Assembly: GCF_012910805.1 (NCBI RefSeq)
Contig: NZ_WTVK01000006.1
Location: forward strand, 1 to 64,000
Reading direction: 5' to 3'
Source: Aromatoleum evansii
GTDB lineage: Bacteria; Pseudomonadota; Gammaproteobacteria; Burkholderiales; Rhodocyclaceae
DNA length: 64,000 nucleotides
Shown here: one piece after another, positions 1-8,181 of the stretch
How the letters are laid out: each line of letters opens with the position of its first letter
Numbering within the stretch: the first letter of the stretch is position 1
Translations under genes and position numbers: made by a program
Notes under the pieces: model-generated
What the model was told of the DNA's origin: nothing
Seen by the model: only the letters and a program-made list of their open reading frames with translations
The model's database searches: none

Positions 1-1
1 C

Positions 2-73
2 AGGGAATCGTCGATTCTGATCGACGGCCGACCGGTCATCGCTCAGGCTCTGCAGGACCGAAGCGATGAATGA
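2..73 (+). CDS. C-terminal end of an upstream gene (partial)
   Basis: From base 2 the frame stays open and reads as plausible protein ending ALQDRSDE before TGA at 71-73. It overlaps the ATG of the ankyrin gene at 66 by eight bases, the kind of overlap seen in coupled genes. Only about 23 residues are visible, so no function can be given. The frame beginning at base 1 is also open to a stop at 67-69 but looks less protein-like. Confidence 0.3.
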   Translation, partial: RESSILIDGRPVIAQALQDRSDE

Positions 74-572
74 CGACGTCCATCATGAAGCGTGGGGCGA
101 CCGAGTCGGGCCGGAGTTGCTCGACGCGGTTCGCCACGGCAACGTCCCGGAAGTGCTGAGGCGGCTCGAGGAAGGATTGCCGTCCGACTGGCAGGACACG
201 GAGGGATGCAGTCTGGTGTTCTTGGCCGCATTCCACCGTCAGTGGGACATGGTTGACACCTTGTTGGCGCACGGCGCGTCGGTCGACCTGCCCGATCGTC
301 GCGGCTGGACGCCGCTCTTCTGGGCCGCTTTCAATGGCCACGCGGACATCGTCTCATTCCTGATCGGCCGCGGCGCCAATCCCGACGTGCGCACGGGAGA
401 CGGGGAGTGGCCCTTGTTCTGGGCAGTATACAAGGGCCACACGGCGGTTGTCCGAAACCTGCTGATCGGCGGAGCAAGGAGGGACCTGCTCGATGAGGAG
501 GGCCATGACATGCTGTGGCTCGCGCGGACTTTGAAGCGACGGGACATCATAGCGATGCTGGAAAGACGGTAA
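66..572 (+). CDS. Ankyrin-repeat protein
   Basis: A 168-residue protein made almost entirely of ankyrin repeats, which act as protein-binding scaffolds. At least three 33-residue units are visible, with the signatures GWTPLFWAAFNGHADIVSFL (about residues 79-98) and EWPLFWAVYKGHTAVVRNLL, each followed by a GAN/GAR turn. No signal peptide or membrane segment is seen, so it is probably cytoplasmic. The start overlaps the tail of an upstream frame, suggesting it was the last gene of an operon lying outside the window. The partner is unknown. Confidence 0.8.
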   Translation: MNDDVHHEAWGDRVGPELLDAVRHGNVPEVLRRLEEGLPSDWQDTEGCSLVFLAAFHRQWDMVDTLLAHGASVDLPDRRGWTPLFWAAFNGHADIVSFLIGRGANPDVRTGDGEWPLFWAVYKGHTAVVRNLLIGGARRDLLDEEGHDMLWLARTLKRRDIIAMLERR

Positions 573-1012
573 GTGACTTGCTTCGGCAACGGGAGCACGC
601 AGGGGCGCATGTGCGCATCGCCGCTCAATGGGCCGCCGGGGATCACTTAATACGCAGAGCTCATTACGAGCAGGTACGAGTTGCCCTGCAGATCGGGGGT
701 CGGCATCAGACGATACTAGAGCTCCCACTCGTACCCCAATACAGTCTCGCTCTTTTCCTTAGCGTCGAAATGACGCTCATATGGAAGACGACGCGAAGGT
801 CACGTATTCTGCAGCGACGCCGCGTAGTGCTGCCCAACGCAGCGTAGTGCTGCCCAACGCAGCGTGCCGATGGACGGTGATGCGCGATGTATCCGGCAGG
901 ACTTGGCATTGACGGACGAAGGGCAAGCGAACGAAACATCGCCAAGTAGCTGGCGCACCGAATGCCACCTGAACAATCATCCGACCGATGCGATTACACT
1001 GTGAGGAGCATC
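573..1012. other. Non-coding stretch before the TonB receptor
   Basis: No convincing gene is visible here. The stretch holds the 20-bp tandem repeat at 822-865 and, at its end, the ribosome binding site of the receptor gene (GAGGAG at 1003-1008). An in-frame ATG at 962 upstream of the receptor lacks a ribosome site and precedes the signal peptide, so it is treated as untranslated. Confidence 0.5.
822..865. repeat. 20-bp tandem repeat, 2.2 copies
   Basis: The unit GCGTAGTGCTGCCCAACGCA occurs at 822-841 and 842-861 without a mismatch and begins a third time (GCGT) at 862-865. It lies about 150 bp before the TonB-receptor start. Confidence 0.9.
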
Positions 1013-3310
1013 ATGCAGCACCATAACCGGGCACCGATCCGCAAAGCATTGGCCCTCGCCATCGCCTCATTCGGACCCGTGACGATGGCGCTCGCCGCCG
1101 AGCCCGTCGAGCTCGCGCCGGTGGAGGTCGTCGGCACCACGCCGCTGCCCGGTATCGGCCTGCCCAAGGACCAGATTCCCGCCAATGTCCAGAACCTCAG
1201 CGGCCAGACCCTGCGTGAGGCGGGCGGACCATCCCTGGCAGAAGGCCTGCAACGCCGCCTGCCCAGCGTCAATGTCAATGAGATCCAGGGCAACCCCTAC
1301 CAGGCCGACGTGAATTACCGCGGCTTTTCCGCCTCGCCGCTGCTCGGCACGCCGCAGGGCCTGTCCGTGTTCCTCGACGGCGTGCGTGTGAATGAGCCCT
1401 TCGGCGACGTAGTGAACTGGGACCTGATCCCGCAGGCGGCGATCGCCACCACGGTGCTGGTGCCCGGCTCCAACCCCCTCTATGGTCTCAACACCCTGGG
1501 CGGCGCGCTGGCGATCGAGACCAAGCGCGGCGACACCCACCCCGGCGGGGAGATCGAGCTGTATGGCGGATCCTTCGGCCGCCGCGGCGGGTCCGTCGAA
1601 CATGGCGGCAAGCGCGACGAACTCTCCTGGTTTGTCGCTGCGGAGGGGATGAAGGAGGACGGGTGGCGTGACCGTTCTCCGTCCGAGGTCGGCCAGCTGT
1701 TCGGCAAGCTCGCGTGGGCCACGGGGAAGACGGATCTCGCCCTCACGCTGGCCCACGCCAACACCGACCTCATCGGCAACGGCCTGGTGCCGAAGAGCAT
1801 GGAACGTCAGCGGCACGAAGCCATTTTCACCCATCCCGACCGGACGAAAAACCGCAGCACCCTGCTGGCGCTCTCCGGCGGCCATTGGCTGAGCGACGAC
1901 GACCAGATCTCCGGCACCGCCTACGTCCGGCGTACCCGCACGCGCACGCTGAACGGCGACGGCAACGACGGGTACGAGGACGAGTTCGAGGATTGGGCCG
2001 ACGCTGGCTTTCCCACCGGGGAGGAACCCGAAAGCGGTGTGCTCAACCGTACCCGTACCGACCAGAACGCCGCGGGACTGGCCTTGCAGTGGAGCCGCAT
2101 CGCCGGTGCCCACCAGTTCGCCGTCGGGGTGTCGCACGACCGCAGCCGTGCCAGCTTCCGTCAGAGTGAGCAGGGCGGCGAGCTCACCGGCAATCGCGGC
2201 ATCGCGGCCGGGGAAGACGAGGAGCAGGTGAACAGCCTGCTCGGCCGCACCCGAACCACCAGCGTCTATGCGACCGACACCGTCACGCTGGCCTCCACCG
2301 TGCATCTGACAGGCTCGCTACGCTTCAATCGCACCCGGGTAATCAACCGCGACCGCATGGGCGACGCCCTCAACGGCGACTTCACCTACCGCAAGCTCAA
2401 CCCCGCGCTGGGCCTCACCTGGCAAGCCGCACCGACCCTCACCGTGTACGGCGGCTTCTCCCAGGGCAGCCGCGCGCCGACGCCGATCGAGCTGGGGTGC
2501 GCCGATCCCGAAAATGCCTGCAGCCTGCCCAATGCGATGGCCGCCGACCCCTTCCTCGACCAGGTCGTCACCCGGACCTTCGAGCTGGGTGTGCGCGGCA
2601 GACTCGCCGGCAACACGCAGTGGAATGCCACGGTCTTCCGCAGCACCAACCGCGACGACATCCTCTTCGTCGGCACCGGCGGCAGCCTCGGCTACTTCAC
2701 CAACTTCGGCCGCACACGCCGCGAAGGCGTCGAGCTGGGCCTTTCCGGGGAGACCGGCGCCCTCGATTGGCGCGTGAACTACAGCTACCTCGAGGCCACC
2801 TTCCAGTCCTCCGCCTGCATGCTTGGCGAGAACAACAGCACCGAGGGCGAGGGCGGCTGTCCCGACGACGAGATCCGCGTTTCGCGCGGCGACCGCCTCC
2901 CCGGCCTGCCCGAGCACAGCCTCAAGCTCGGTCTCGGCTGGCGTGCCAGCGACGCGCTGCGCCTGGGGGCCGACCTCCTCGCCTACTCCGGCCAGTACGT
3001 GCGCGGCAATGAGAACAACCGCCACAAACCGAACGACGAGTTCGGAGGCCGCGGCAAGCTTCCCGGTTATGCCGTGGTGCACCTGAACGCCGACTACAAG
3101 CTCGCTCGCGGCTGGACCGTGTTCGGCCGCATCGACAATGTCTTCGATCAGCGCTACGCCACCGCGGGTGCGCTGGCCGGGAATCCTTTCGTCGGCACCG
3201 GCAACGCCTTTGAAGCAGATCCGGACGGATGGCGCCACGAGCAGTTCATCGCCCCCGGAGCGCCGCGCAGCGCGTGGGTGGGCATGCGCTACGCCTGGAA
3301 GGGCCTCTGA
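1013..3310 (+). CDS. TonB-dependent outer-membrane receptor
   Basis: A 765-residue outer-membrane receptor that would import a substrate (siderophore, metal chelate or other compound) using TonB energy. The ATG at 1013 has GAGGAG five bases upstream and begins a signal peptide ending near ALAAEP. A plug domain follows at about residues 40-165, with the typical segments VFLDGVRVNEPFGD and NPLYGLNTLGGALAIETKRG. The rest is a beta-barrel with many alternating aromatic strands, ending YAWKGL. No FecR/sigma pair or dedicated ABC importer lies beside it, so the ligand cannot be read from context. The nearby metal genes make a metal complex possible, but that is only inference. Confidence 0.9.
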   Translation: MQHHNRAPIRKALALAIASFGPVTMALAAEPVELAPVEVVGTTPLPGIGLPKDQIPANVQNLSGQTLREAGGPSLAEGLQRRLPSVNVNEIQGNPYQADVNYRGFSASPLLGTPQGLSVFLDGVRVNEPFGDVVNWDLIPQAAIATTVLVPGSNPLYGLNTLGGALAIETKRGDTHPGGEIELYGGSFGRRGGSVEHGGKRDELSWFVAAEGMKEDGWRDRSPSEVGQLFGKLAWATGKTDLALTLAHANTDLIGNGLVPKSMERQRHEAIFTHPDRTKNRSTLLALSGGHWLSDDDQISGTAYVRRTRTRTLNGDGNDGYEDEFEDWADAGFPTGEEPESGVLNRTRTDQNAAGLALQWSRIAGAHQFAVGVSHDRSRASFRQSEQGGELTGNRGIAAGEDEEQVNSLLGRTRTTSVYATDTVTLASTVHLTGSLRFNRTRVINRDRMGDALNGDFTYRKLNPALGLTWQAAPTLTVYGGFSQGSRAPTPIELGCADPENACSLPNAMAADPFLDQVVTRTFELGVRGRLAGNTQWNATVFRSTNRDDILFVGTGGSLGYFTNFGRTRREGVELGLSGETGALDWRVNYSYLEATFQSSACMLGENNSTEGEGGCPDDEIRVSRGDRLPGLPEHSLKLGLGWRASDALRLGADLLAYSGQYVRGNENNRHKPNDEFGGRGKLPGYAVVHLNADYKLARGWTVFGRIDNVFDQRYATAGALAGNPFVGTGNAFEADPDGWRHEQFIAPGAPRSAWVGMRYAWKGL

Positions 3311-3360
3311 TTCGTTGCGGGCAGAGTCCGTCCCCGCATAAAGAGGCATGTGTGGAGGTC

Positions 3361-3627
3361 ACCCATGCTCAAACCCTTAGCCAGCGCAGCCTGCGCACGC
3401 CAGACCAGTCCAAGCGACAGCACGGCCAACGACTGCCCTTAATTGGCCGCGTCCCCCGCAAAATCGACAGCATCGGTCAACGGCGACACCGATCCCGAGG
3501 CGATGCCGTCGACGATCTCGATGCCGAACATCAGCGCATTGACCCACAGCGCAATCCATAGCACCCGGCGGTAACGCGGACTCACCGGTTGGTCGGGGGT
3601 GCAAACGGTGTCGCAGCAATCTGCCAT
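3361..3627 (-). pseudogene. CDF cation-efflux transporter remnant with in-frame stop
   Basis: The minus-strand frame from ATG at 3627 reads as the start of a cation diffusion facilitator (CzcD/ZitB-like): a Cys-rich tip (MADCCDTVC), then VLWIALWVNALMFGIEIV and the conserved DAVDFAGDAAN. A TAA stop follows at once, where the family normally has Tyr. The same frame continues with recognisable transporter sequence, SLAVLSLGLVWRAQAAL, then loses similarity near 3361 next to the TonB-receptor gene. It therefore has both a nonsense change and a large C-terminal deletion and cannot encode a six-helix transporter. The intact family exports Zn, Co or Cd. Confidence 0.75.
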
Positions 3628-3657
3628 GTTGATCTCGTGGGGGTTCGGGCCGTGGCC

Positions 3658-4464
3658 TTACTTGAACGGGTGCTCGAGCGACAGGTAAACCAGCACCCCC
3701 TGCGTTCCCGATGACGAGCCGACCCCAATCGGCCGGGAGACCCCGGACACGACCTGAAGCCCCGAATCGAAGTTGGCGGCGTAGCGGAAGCCCGGATTGA
3801 TGAACATCGTCTTCTCGCGTTGTTTGTTGCCATCCGGCTGCACCACCTGAAAATTTGCTCCGGCTGCCTCCAGCATCAAGTTGAAATTCGGGGTCATCAG
3901 ATAAATGAGGCTGGCCCCATAGTTCGAGCCCACCGTATCGGCACGGGCGCCGCCGGCTTCCTTCGATTTCGGCGTGTAGGTTCCGCCGAGATTCCAGTGG
4001 GTGACCACCGTGTCGGACAATTCGACACTCAGCGGCAGGTTCACCTGAATCCCCGTCGCCCCGGTGCCATGCCCTTTCTTGTAGTCGCCGGTCGGTGCGA
4101 TGATCGACAGCCGAGGCGCGAAGGCGACGCGCTCGTTGGCGACGGCCTGATAGCGGTAGTTCAGGAGAATGTCGCCAACGCCGATCGAGGCGCCCGGATC
4201 AGGCGTCCGCAGCACGGGAATGGTGTAGGAGAGTTGGTGTGTTTCATCGGGGACGGGCCATTCTTGCGTGAACGAATAGGCCCACTCCTTCGACTGCTTC
4301 AGGTACATGAAACTCTGGATGTGCTGGACCACGCCAGCTTCCTGGTTGTAAGCCTCCTCGACCAGGAAGGAGTTGTCCTGGATCTTCTTGGCCCCTTCGG
4401 CCGAGGCGTAGAGGGGCAGACCCAGGGTCACGGCCAGCGCCAAAATGAAACGATGATTTGACAT
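3658..4464 (-). CDS. Outer-membrane channel-like protein (phenol MetA-pathway family)
   Basis: A 268-residue exported protein with a cleavable leader (ALAVTLGLPLYASAEG) and long alternating beta-strands, ending in HPFK. Segments such as VGDILLNYRYQ and APRLSIIAPTGDYKKGHGTG resemble the family annotated as putative MetA-pathway outer-membrane proteins or transporters, often found beside hydrophobic-compound or metal genes. AAGGAAC precedes the ATG. Members are thought to form outer-membrane channels, but the substrate is rarely known. It stands alone between two broken genes. Confidence 0.7.
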   Translation of the reverse strand: MSNHRFILALAVTLGLPLYASAEGAKKIQDNSFLVEEAYNQEAGVVQHIQSFMYLKQSKEWAYSFTQEWPVPDETHQLSYTIPVLRTPDPGASIGVGDILLNYRYQAVANERVAFAPRLSIIAPTGDYKKGHGTGATGIQVNLPLSVELSDTVVTHWNLGGTYTPKSKEAGGARADTVGSNYGASLIYLMTPNFNLMLEAAGANFQVVQPDGNKQREKTMFINPGFRYAANFDSGLQVVSGVSRPIGVGSSSGTQGVLVYLSLEHPFK

Positions 4465-4583
4465 GAACGGTTCCTTGAAATAATGGACAGCACCAATTGA
4501 GGTCGGTTGAAAAGCGTGGAGTTCAACCGTTCAAGCGAGTATCTGTTGTGCATAGTAGCGCTGATTGATAGCTGCAGGCGACA

Positions 4584-4866
4584 CATGGTCAAGCCGACAT
4601 CGTCCTGTGTCACGAGGTGAGCTTCGACGGCACCGGCTATCCGCGCGGCCTGCAGGGCGAGGCGATTCCCTTCGGCACCAGGCTGTTCGCAGTCATCGAC
4701 ACCCTCGATGCGATGACCTCGAACTGCCCCTGCCGCCGGGGATAGCCATTCGACACCGCGAAGACGGAAATCCTACGCATGAGCGGTCGCCAGTTCGATC
4801 CGGAAGCTGTCCACGGTTCGCCGCGGACGAACAGATCCTGTGGCACATGGTCGAGATTAAGTGCGG
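4584..4866 (+). pseudogene. HD-GYP phosphodiesterase C-terminal remnant
   Basis: The plus strand reads DIVLCHE, then FDGTGYPRGLQGEAIPFGTR and FAVIDTLDAMTS, the core of an HD-GYP cyclic-di-GMP phosphodiesterase. A TAG follows at 4743-4745 where the family has Met (RRGMPFDTAK), and the same frame resumes as PFDTAKTEILRMSGRQFDPE. A further frame change is needed to continue as EQILWHMVEIKCG. The N-terminal half with the HD residues is absent and no start codon precedes it. It is a dead fragment with at least one stop and one frameshift. Confidence 0.7.
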
Positions 4867-5067
4867 GGACGCTCCTCTGGCCTGAGTTTCTTGGCCAGCA
4901 AGCGGGCCATGTGCCCCATGAGTACCGCGCGTTTCGCGAGGTTTACAAACAGGTAATCCACTCGTCATCGATGGGACAGCCACTCCGGCGCACACTGGCA
5001 ATGTCTGCGAAGGATTCTGGCTCGACCACGCCGAGAGCGGATTCACAAACCATCACCGGAGACCATC

Positions 5068-5340
5068 ATGAAATCCAGGACTGCCGTTGCCATCAGCGCA
5101 TTCTCTGCTCTCATCGCGCTTTCCTTCGGAGCGAATGCCGCGCCGGAATCACCACCTGCCGGGCAGGCCACCAATACGGCGCCACCGACACAGGCAACTA
5201 CCACACCAACGACACCGCGCCACAGTCACATGACCGAGAAACTCGGCGTACCTACCGCGTCCGCAGACTCGGACGACAAAACCGTGGCGAAGGAAAAAAC
5301 ACCGCTCCAGCGACACAATCACCAGCGCGACATGAAGTGA
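5068..5340 (+). CDS. Small exported hypothetical protein
   Basis: A 90-residue protein with a clear signal peptide (about residues 1-25, ending FGANAAPE), then a Pro/Thr/Gln-rich low-complexity stretch and a His-containing charged tail. CGGAGA precedes the ATG. No family is recognised. The location beside metal-binding genes, the periplasmic leader and the several His and Met residues would fit a small metal-associated periplasmic protein, but that is inference. Confidence 0.55.
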   Translation: MKSRTAVAISAFSALIALSFGANAAPESPPAGQATNTAPPTQATTTPTTPRHSHMTEKLGVPTASADSDDKTVAKEKTPLQRHNHQRDMK

Positions 5341-5351
5341 CGAGGTGACGT

Positions 5352-5397
5352 CGCGGCATTTCATGCGTCATGAAATGCCGCGCACACACGGTGTGCG
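5352..5397. repeat. Two adjacent perfect hairpins
   Basis: The first hairpin has 14-bp arms (5352-5365 and 5369-5382) around CGT. The second has 7-bp arms CGCACAC (5381-5387) and GTGTGCG (5391-5397) around ACG. They lie just after the small exported gene that ends at 5340. There is no T-tract, so a simple intrinsic terminator is not shown. Confidence 0.8.
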
Positions 5398-5518
5398 GTG
5401 TGCCTGCCGCCTTCTTGCGGCCGCAACGGGTTGTCCCGAGGATGCGGTGAATTACCGCTGTTGCGCCATCGTCCTGCGCAAGCGCTGGATCGTCGAGTGC
5501 GATCATGGTTGCATCAGG

Positions 5519-5555
5519 GAACGGCCCGCCATGCCTGTCGGCATGCGGGCCGTTC
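5519..5555. terminator. Hairpin downstream of copK (terminator-like)
   Basis: Arms GAACGGCCCGC (5519-5529) and GCGGGCCGTTC (5545-5555) pair perfectly and extend by five more pairs after one bulged C at 5530. It lies about 30 bp past the copK stop on the minus strand. A U-rich tail is missing, so it may stabilise the mRNA end or terminate weakly. Confidence 0.45.
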
Positions 5556-5583
5556 GACTGCAGCCGCTTCGCGGCCGGGTAGC

Positions 5584-5865
5584 TTACCTCCCTCGATGGT
5601 CGCGATGCAGCAGGCTGTCAAGACGCCAGACCTCATTGCCCTTCATCATGATTTTGTTGCCGTCCTTCGTTTCCATTTCATGACCCTCCTTCATTGAGGT
5701 AGCCCGGCCGAATTTATCTTCCATGGCCATCTTGCCGTCCTTGAAGATGTACACCGTCGAGCCGTCCTTCAATTCGTAGGACTTCTCGACATTACCCTGA
5801 TCCACGGCGAAAGCCGAGGTGGCGATCAGGATTGATGCGGCAGCGGTAGTGAGTTTCGTGAACAT
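5584..5865 (-). CDS. copK: CopK-family periplasmic copper-binding protein
   Basis: A 93-residue precursor: the leader ends near TSAFA, leaving a mature protein of about 73 residues, the usual size for CopK. The core (SYELKDGSTVYIFKDGKMAM, then METKDGNKIMMKGNEVWRLD) matches CopK of Cupriavidus, including the Met-rich face that binds Cu(I). GAGGAAG lies before the ATG at 5865; an upstream in-frame ATG at 5931 has no leader logic and is rejected. It follows the CzcE-like gene on the same strand by about 110 bp, so the two may be co-transcribed. A damaged second copy lies at 9890-10026. Confidence 0.9.
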   Translation of the reverse strand: MFTKLTTAAASILIATSAFAVDQGNVEKSYELKDGSTVYIFKDGKMAMEDKFGRATSMKEGHEMETKDGNKIMMKGNEVWRLDSLLHRDHRGR

Positions 5866-5973
5866 GATGGCTTCCTCGTGATGTGTTGCAGTAGATGAAG
5901 TCGAGCAGGCCCGTGCGGTGAATTTCCTCATCCGGTCCCCGCTCGTGCGGCACGCCGATACCCGTCCCAGAAA

Positions 5974-6366
5974 TCAGCGTCCCCGGTACAGCGGGCTCTC
6001 GGCGACGTACACCGTCACGCCTTCGGCGCCGGGAATGATTTTCGACAGCGGGAAACTGCGCATCGGGAACGCGTCGAAGGTCCAATTGACCGTCCTGTCG
6101 CCGACACGAATGGCGACGGTCTCCAGTTGCACAACGTTGAGATAACGCGTCGCCTTGTCGACGACGATCAGGCGACCGGGCGCGCCGCCGGGTGCGGCGT
6201 AACCGTAGGGGGCCAGTTGCCGCTCGGAGGCCTGGCTGGAAGACGCTTGGACGTGTTCCAGCCAGTGCGCGGTACCGCTTTCGGAATAGTCCGTGTGGGC
6301 GGATGCGCCGGATGCCGCAGCAAGCAGCGCCGTTGCAACAACCATGCGGTTCAATGTGCTGTTCAT
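5974..6366 (-). CDS. CzcE-like periplasmic metal-binding protein
   Basis: A 130-residue exported protein (leader to about residue 23, AASGASAH). The C-terminal half holds the CzcE-type pattern: KATRYLNVVQLETVAIRVGD, then VNWTFDAFP, and a final VTVYVAESPLY. CzcE proteins bind Cu(II) and other divalent metals in the periplasm of metal-resistant betaproteobacteria. GGGGAG precedes the ATG. With copK downstream it forms a small metal-binding pair without any efflux pump, which suggests a detached piece of a larger resistance locus. Confidence 0.8.
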   Translation of the reverse strand: MNSTLNRMVVATALLAAASGASAHTDYSESGTAHWLEHVQASSSQASERQLAPYGYAAPGGAPGRLIVVDKATRYLNVVQLETVAIRVGDRTVNWTFDAFPMRSFPLSKIIPGAEGVTVYVAESPLYRGR

Positions 6367-6397
6367 GGTGACTCCCCTTGCAGTGTCTGAATCGGCC

Positions 6398-6411
6398 GCT
6401 CACATGTGAGC
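6398..6411. promoter_or_regulatory. 14-bp perfect palindrome upstream of czcE-like/copK
   Basis: GCTCACATGTGAGC lies 32 bp before the CzcE-like ATG, inside the likely promoter, and is a plausible operator for a metal-responsive regulator. The regulator is not in the window. Confidence 0.4.
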
Positions 6412-6576
6412 GACCATGAGCACATGCTAGGAGGAAGCCCTCGACAGCAAGATGACTCCGAAATTACTTCGACTTCAGATGATTGTCATGTTCAGGACAG
6501 GAATGGCCGCGCTGGACGTGCGAACGCCAGCCAGCGCGAGAATCGCAACGCATGTCGTTTGCAACCGTGGTGCCTA

Positions 6577-7046
6577 ATGCGACAGAGCATCGCTGGAAGA
6601 CAAACACCGCCACGCCCGTGAAGCCTTGGACCATTTCCGGCAGGCAGCAAAGGAACAATGCAACCGGGAGCAGCGCCAACACGAACAGCAGGCTCAACAT
6701 CTGCAGGCGGAGTTGCGGCAGCTGAATCAGACGCTCGGAGCCAAACAGGACCAACTGACCGGAGTCAGCAGGGGCAACGCGCGTTTGGCGGCCGAGCTCT
6801 CGCAGGCCCATGTGCAGCTTCACCAGATTCAGACGGAGGCGCGATCGCTCCGCGATGAATTGGCGGCGGCCACGGAAACGGGGCGACACGCTGAGTCGTT
6901 GAGCCGGCGCTTGGCGGAGCGGGAACTACAGATTGAGGAACTGCTTCGCGGCAAGAGTGTGCTCGAAGCCGCGCTCGCCGGGCAGAGCGAACGTCGTCAA
7001 GTCCTGGAAATCGAACTCGCGGCCGCCCAGGCATCACTATCGGTCA
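6577..7046 (+). pseudogene. KfrA-like coiled-coil protein fragment
   Basis: An open frame with no convincing start reads ALDHFRQAAKEQCNREQRQ, then a long heptad-rich stretch (LQAELRQLNQTL, LAAELSQAHVQLHQ, RSLRDELAAA). This matches the coiled-coil part of KfrA-type plasmid proteins. The DNA-binding N-terminus is missing, and similarity stops near 7046 where the antisense EamA gene ends. Out-of-family residues continue to a stop at 7441, inside the EamA gene. This looks like a truncated plasmid-borne gene, so mobile DNA probably passed through here. Confidence 0.55.
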
Positions 7047-7051
7047 GCTCG

Positions 7052-8092
7052 TCAATGCGAGTGTCGGTGGTGAATATCCGGGAAGTGCGGGTGCTTATGG
7101 ATCATGGCGGCGTGACTGTGCTGGTGTTCATGCGGTTCGCTACCGTCCCAATCGAAATCGTGCTCATGCTGGTGGTGCTCGTCATGCGCATGGCGGTGGC
7201 GGTGCTCGAGTGGGTCATGAGTGTGTTCGTGTTCGTGGTGCTCCGTCAGATGCAACCAGACGCCCCAGCCCATCAGGACCGCCGCCACCCAGAATGCCGG
7301 ATAGGTCGATTCGCCGAGCAAAACCAGCGCCACCGCCGCGCCAATGAACGGTGCAGTAGAAAAATAGGCCCCTGTCCTCGCAGTCCCGAGGCCGCGCAGC
7401 GCCAACACGAACATTACGAGGCTGATGCCATAGCCGAGTAACCCGACGGCCATCGTGGCAAGCACGATGGCCATGTTCGGCACCATCGCCCCTAGCGAGA
7501 GCGCGAGCAGGCCATTCACCGCGCCGGCGATCATCCCTTTGCTAGCCGCAATGAATAGAGAATCGGAAGCCGACACCTTGCGGGTCAGATTGTTGTCGAT
7601 CGCCCAGCACAGGCAGGCACCCGCGATCGCGAGGGGTCCGATCCAGCCGGTTACGTCGCCATCGCCTGTCGGCCACGACAGCACGACGCCGCCGGCCACG
7701 ATGGCGAGCATCCCTAGCACAATGCGGCGGTCGGCGTTTTCCTTGAACACAACCCAAGCAATTACCGCGGTGAGCACTGTTTCCAGATTCAGCAGCAGGG
7801 ACGCGGCCGAACCGCTCGCAGAGGTCAGACCGAACAGCAAGGCGACCGGCCCAAGCACCCCGCCAAAGAGGATGGCACCTAATAGCCAGGGCCATTCCGA
7901 GGGTACAAGGCCCGAGGGCTTCCAGCCACGATCCCTGATCAGTCGGACAAGCGTGAGGCCAATCCCGCTGCCGAGATAAAGCACGCCTGCGAGCAAGACC
8001 GGCGAAAGCTCGCCGACCAGCAGCTTGGCGAATGGCGTACTTGCGCCAAACAGGGCGGCCGCCAACACAGCACTCAGGACGCTGCGATTCAT
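7052..8092 (-). CDS. EamA/DMT permease with His-rich C-terminal tail
   Basis: About 346 residues: ten hydrophobic segments forming two EamA repeats (first repeat near SVLSAVLAAALFGASTPFAK, second near LAIAGACLCWAID), followed by a tail of roughly 70 residues extremely rich in His, Asp and Glu (repeats such as HEHEHTHD and HRHRHAHDEHH). Such a tail normally binds Ni, Co, Zn or Cu, so the permease probably handles a metal or a metal-linked metabolite at the inner membrane. The ATG at 8092 is preferred to an in-frame GTG at 8119; neither has a strong ribosome site. It lies downstream of the membrane-anchor gene on the same strand. Confidence 0.8.
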   Translation of the reverse strand: MNRSVLSAVLAAALFGASTPFAKLLVGELSPVLLAGVLYLGSGIGLTLVRLIRDRGWKPSGLVPSEWPWLLGAILFGGVLGPVALLFGLTSASGSAASLLLNLETVLTAVIAWVVFKENADRRIVLGMLAIVAGGVVLSWPTGDGDVTGWIGPLAIAGACLCWAIDNNLTRKVSASDSLFIAASKGMIAGAVNGLLALSLGAMVPNMAIVLATMAVGLLGYGISLVMFVLALRGLGTARTGAYFSTAPFIGAAVALVLLGESTYPAFWVAAVLMGWGVWLHLTEHHEHEHTHDPLEHRHRHAHDEHHQHEHDFDWDGSEPHEHQHSHAAMIHKHPHFPDIHHRHSH

Positions 8093-8181
8093 TGTCTTAG
8101 TATCCGGGTCAGACGCCACCGATTATCGGTTTCATTGTTGGGCATGAGCCCCATCCCAGGTGGAGATAGGGCTTCAGGGAC

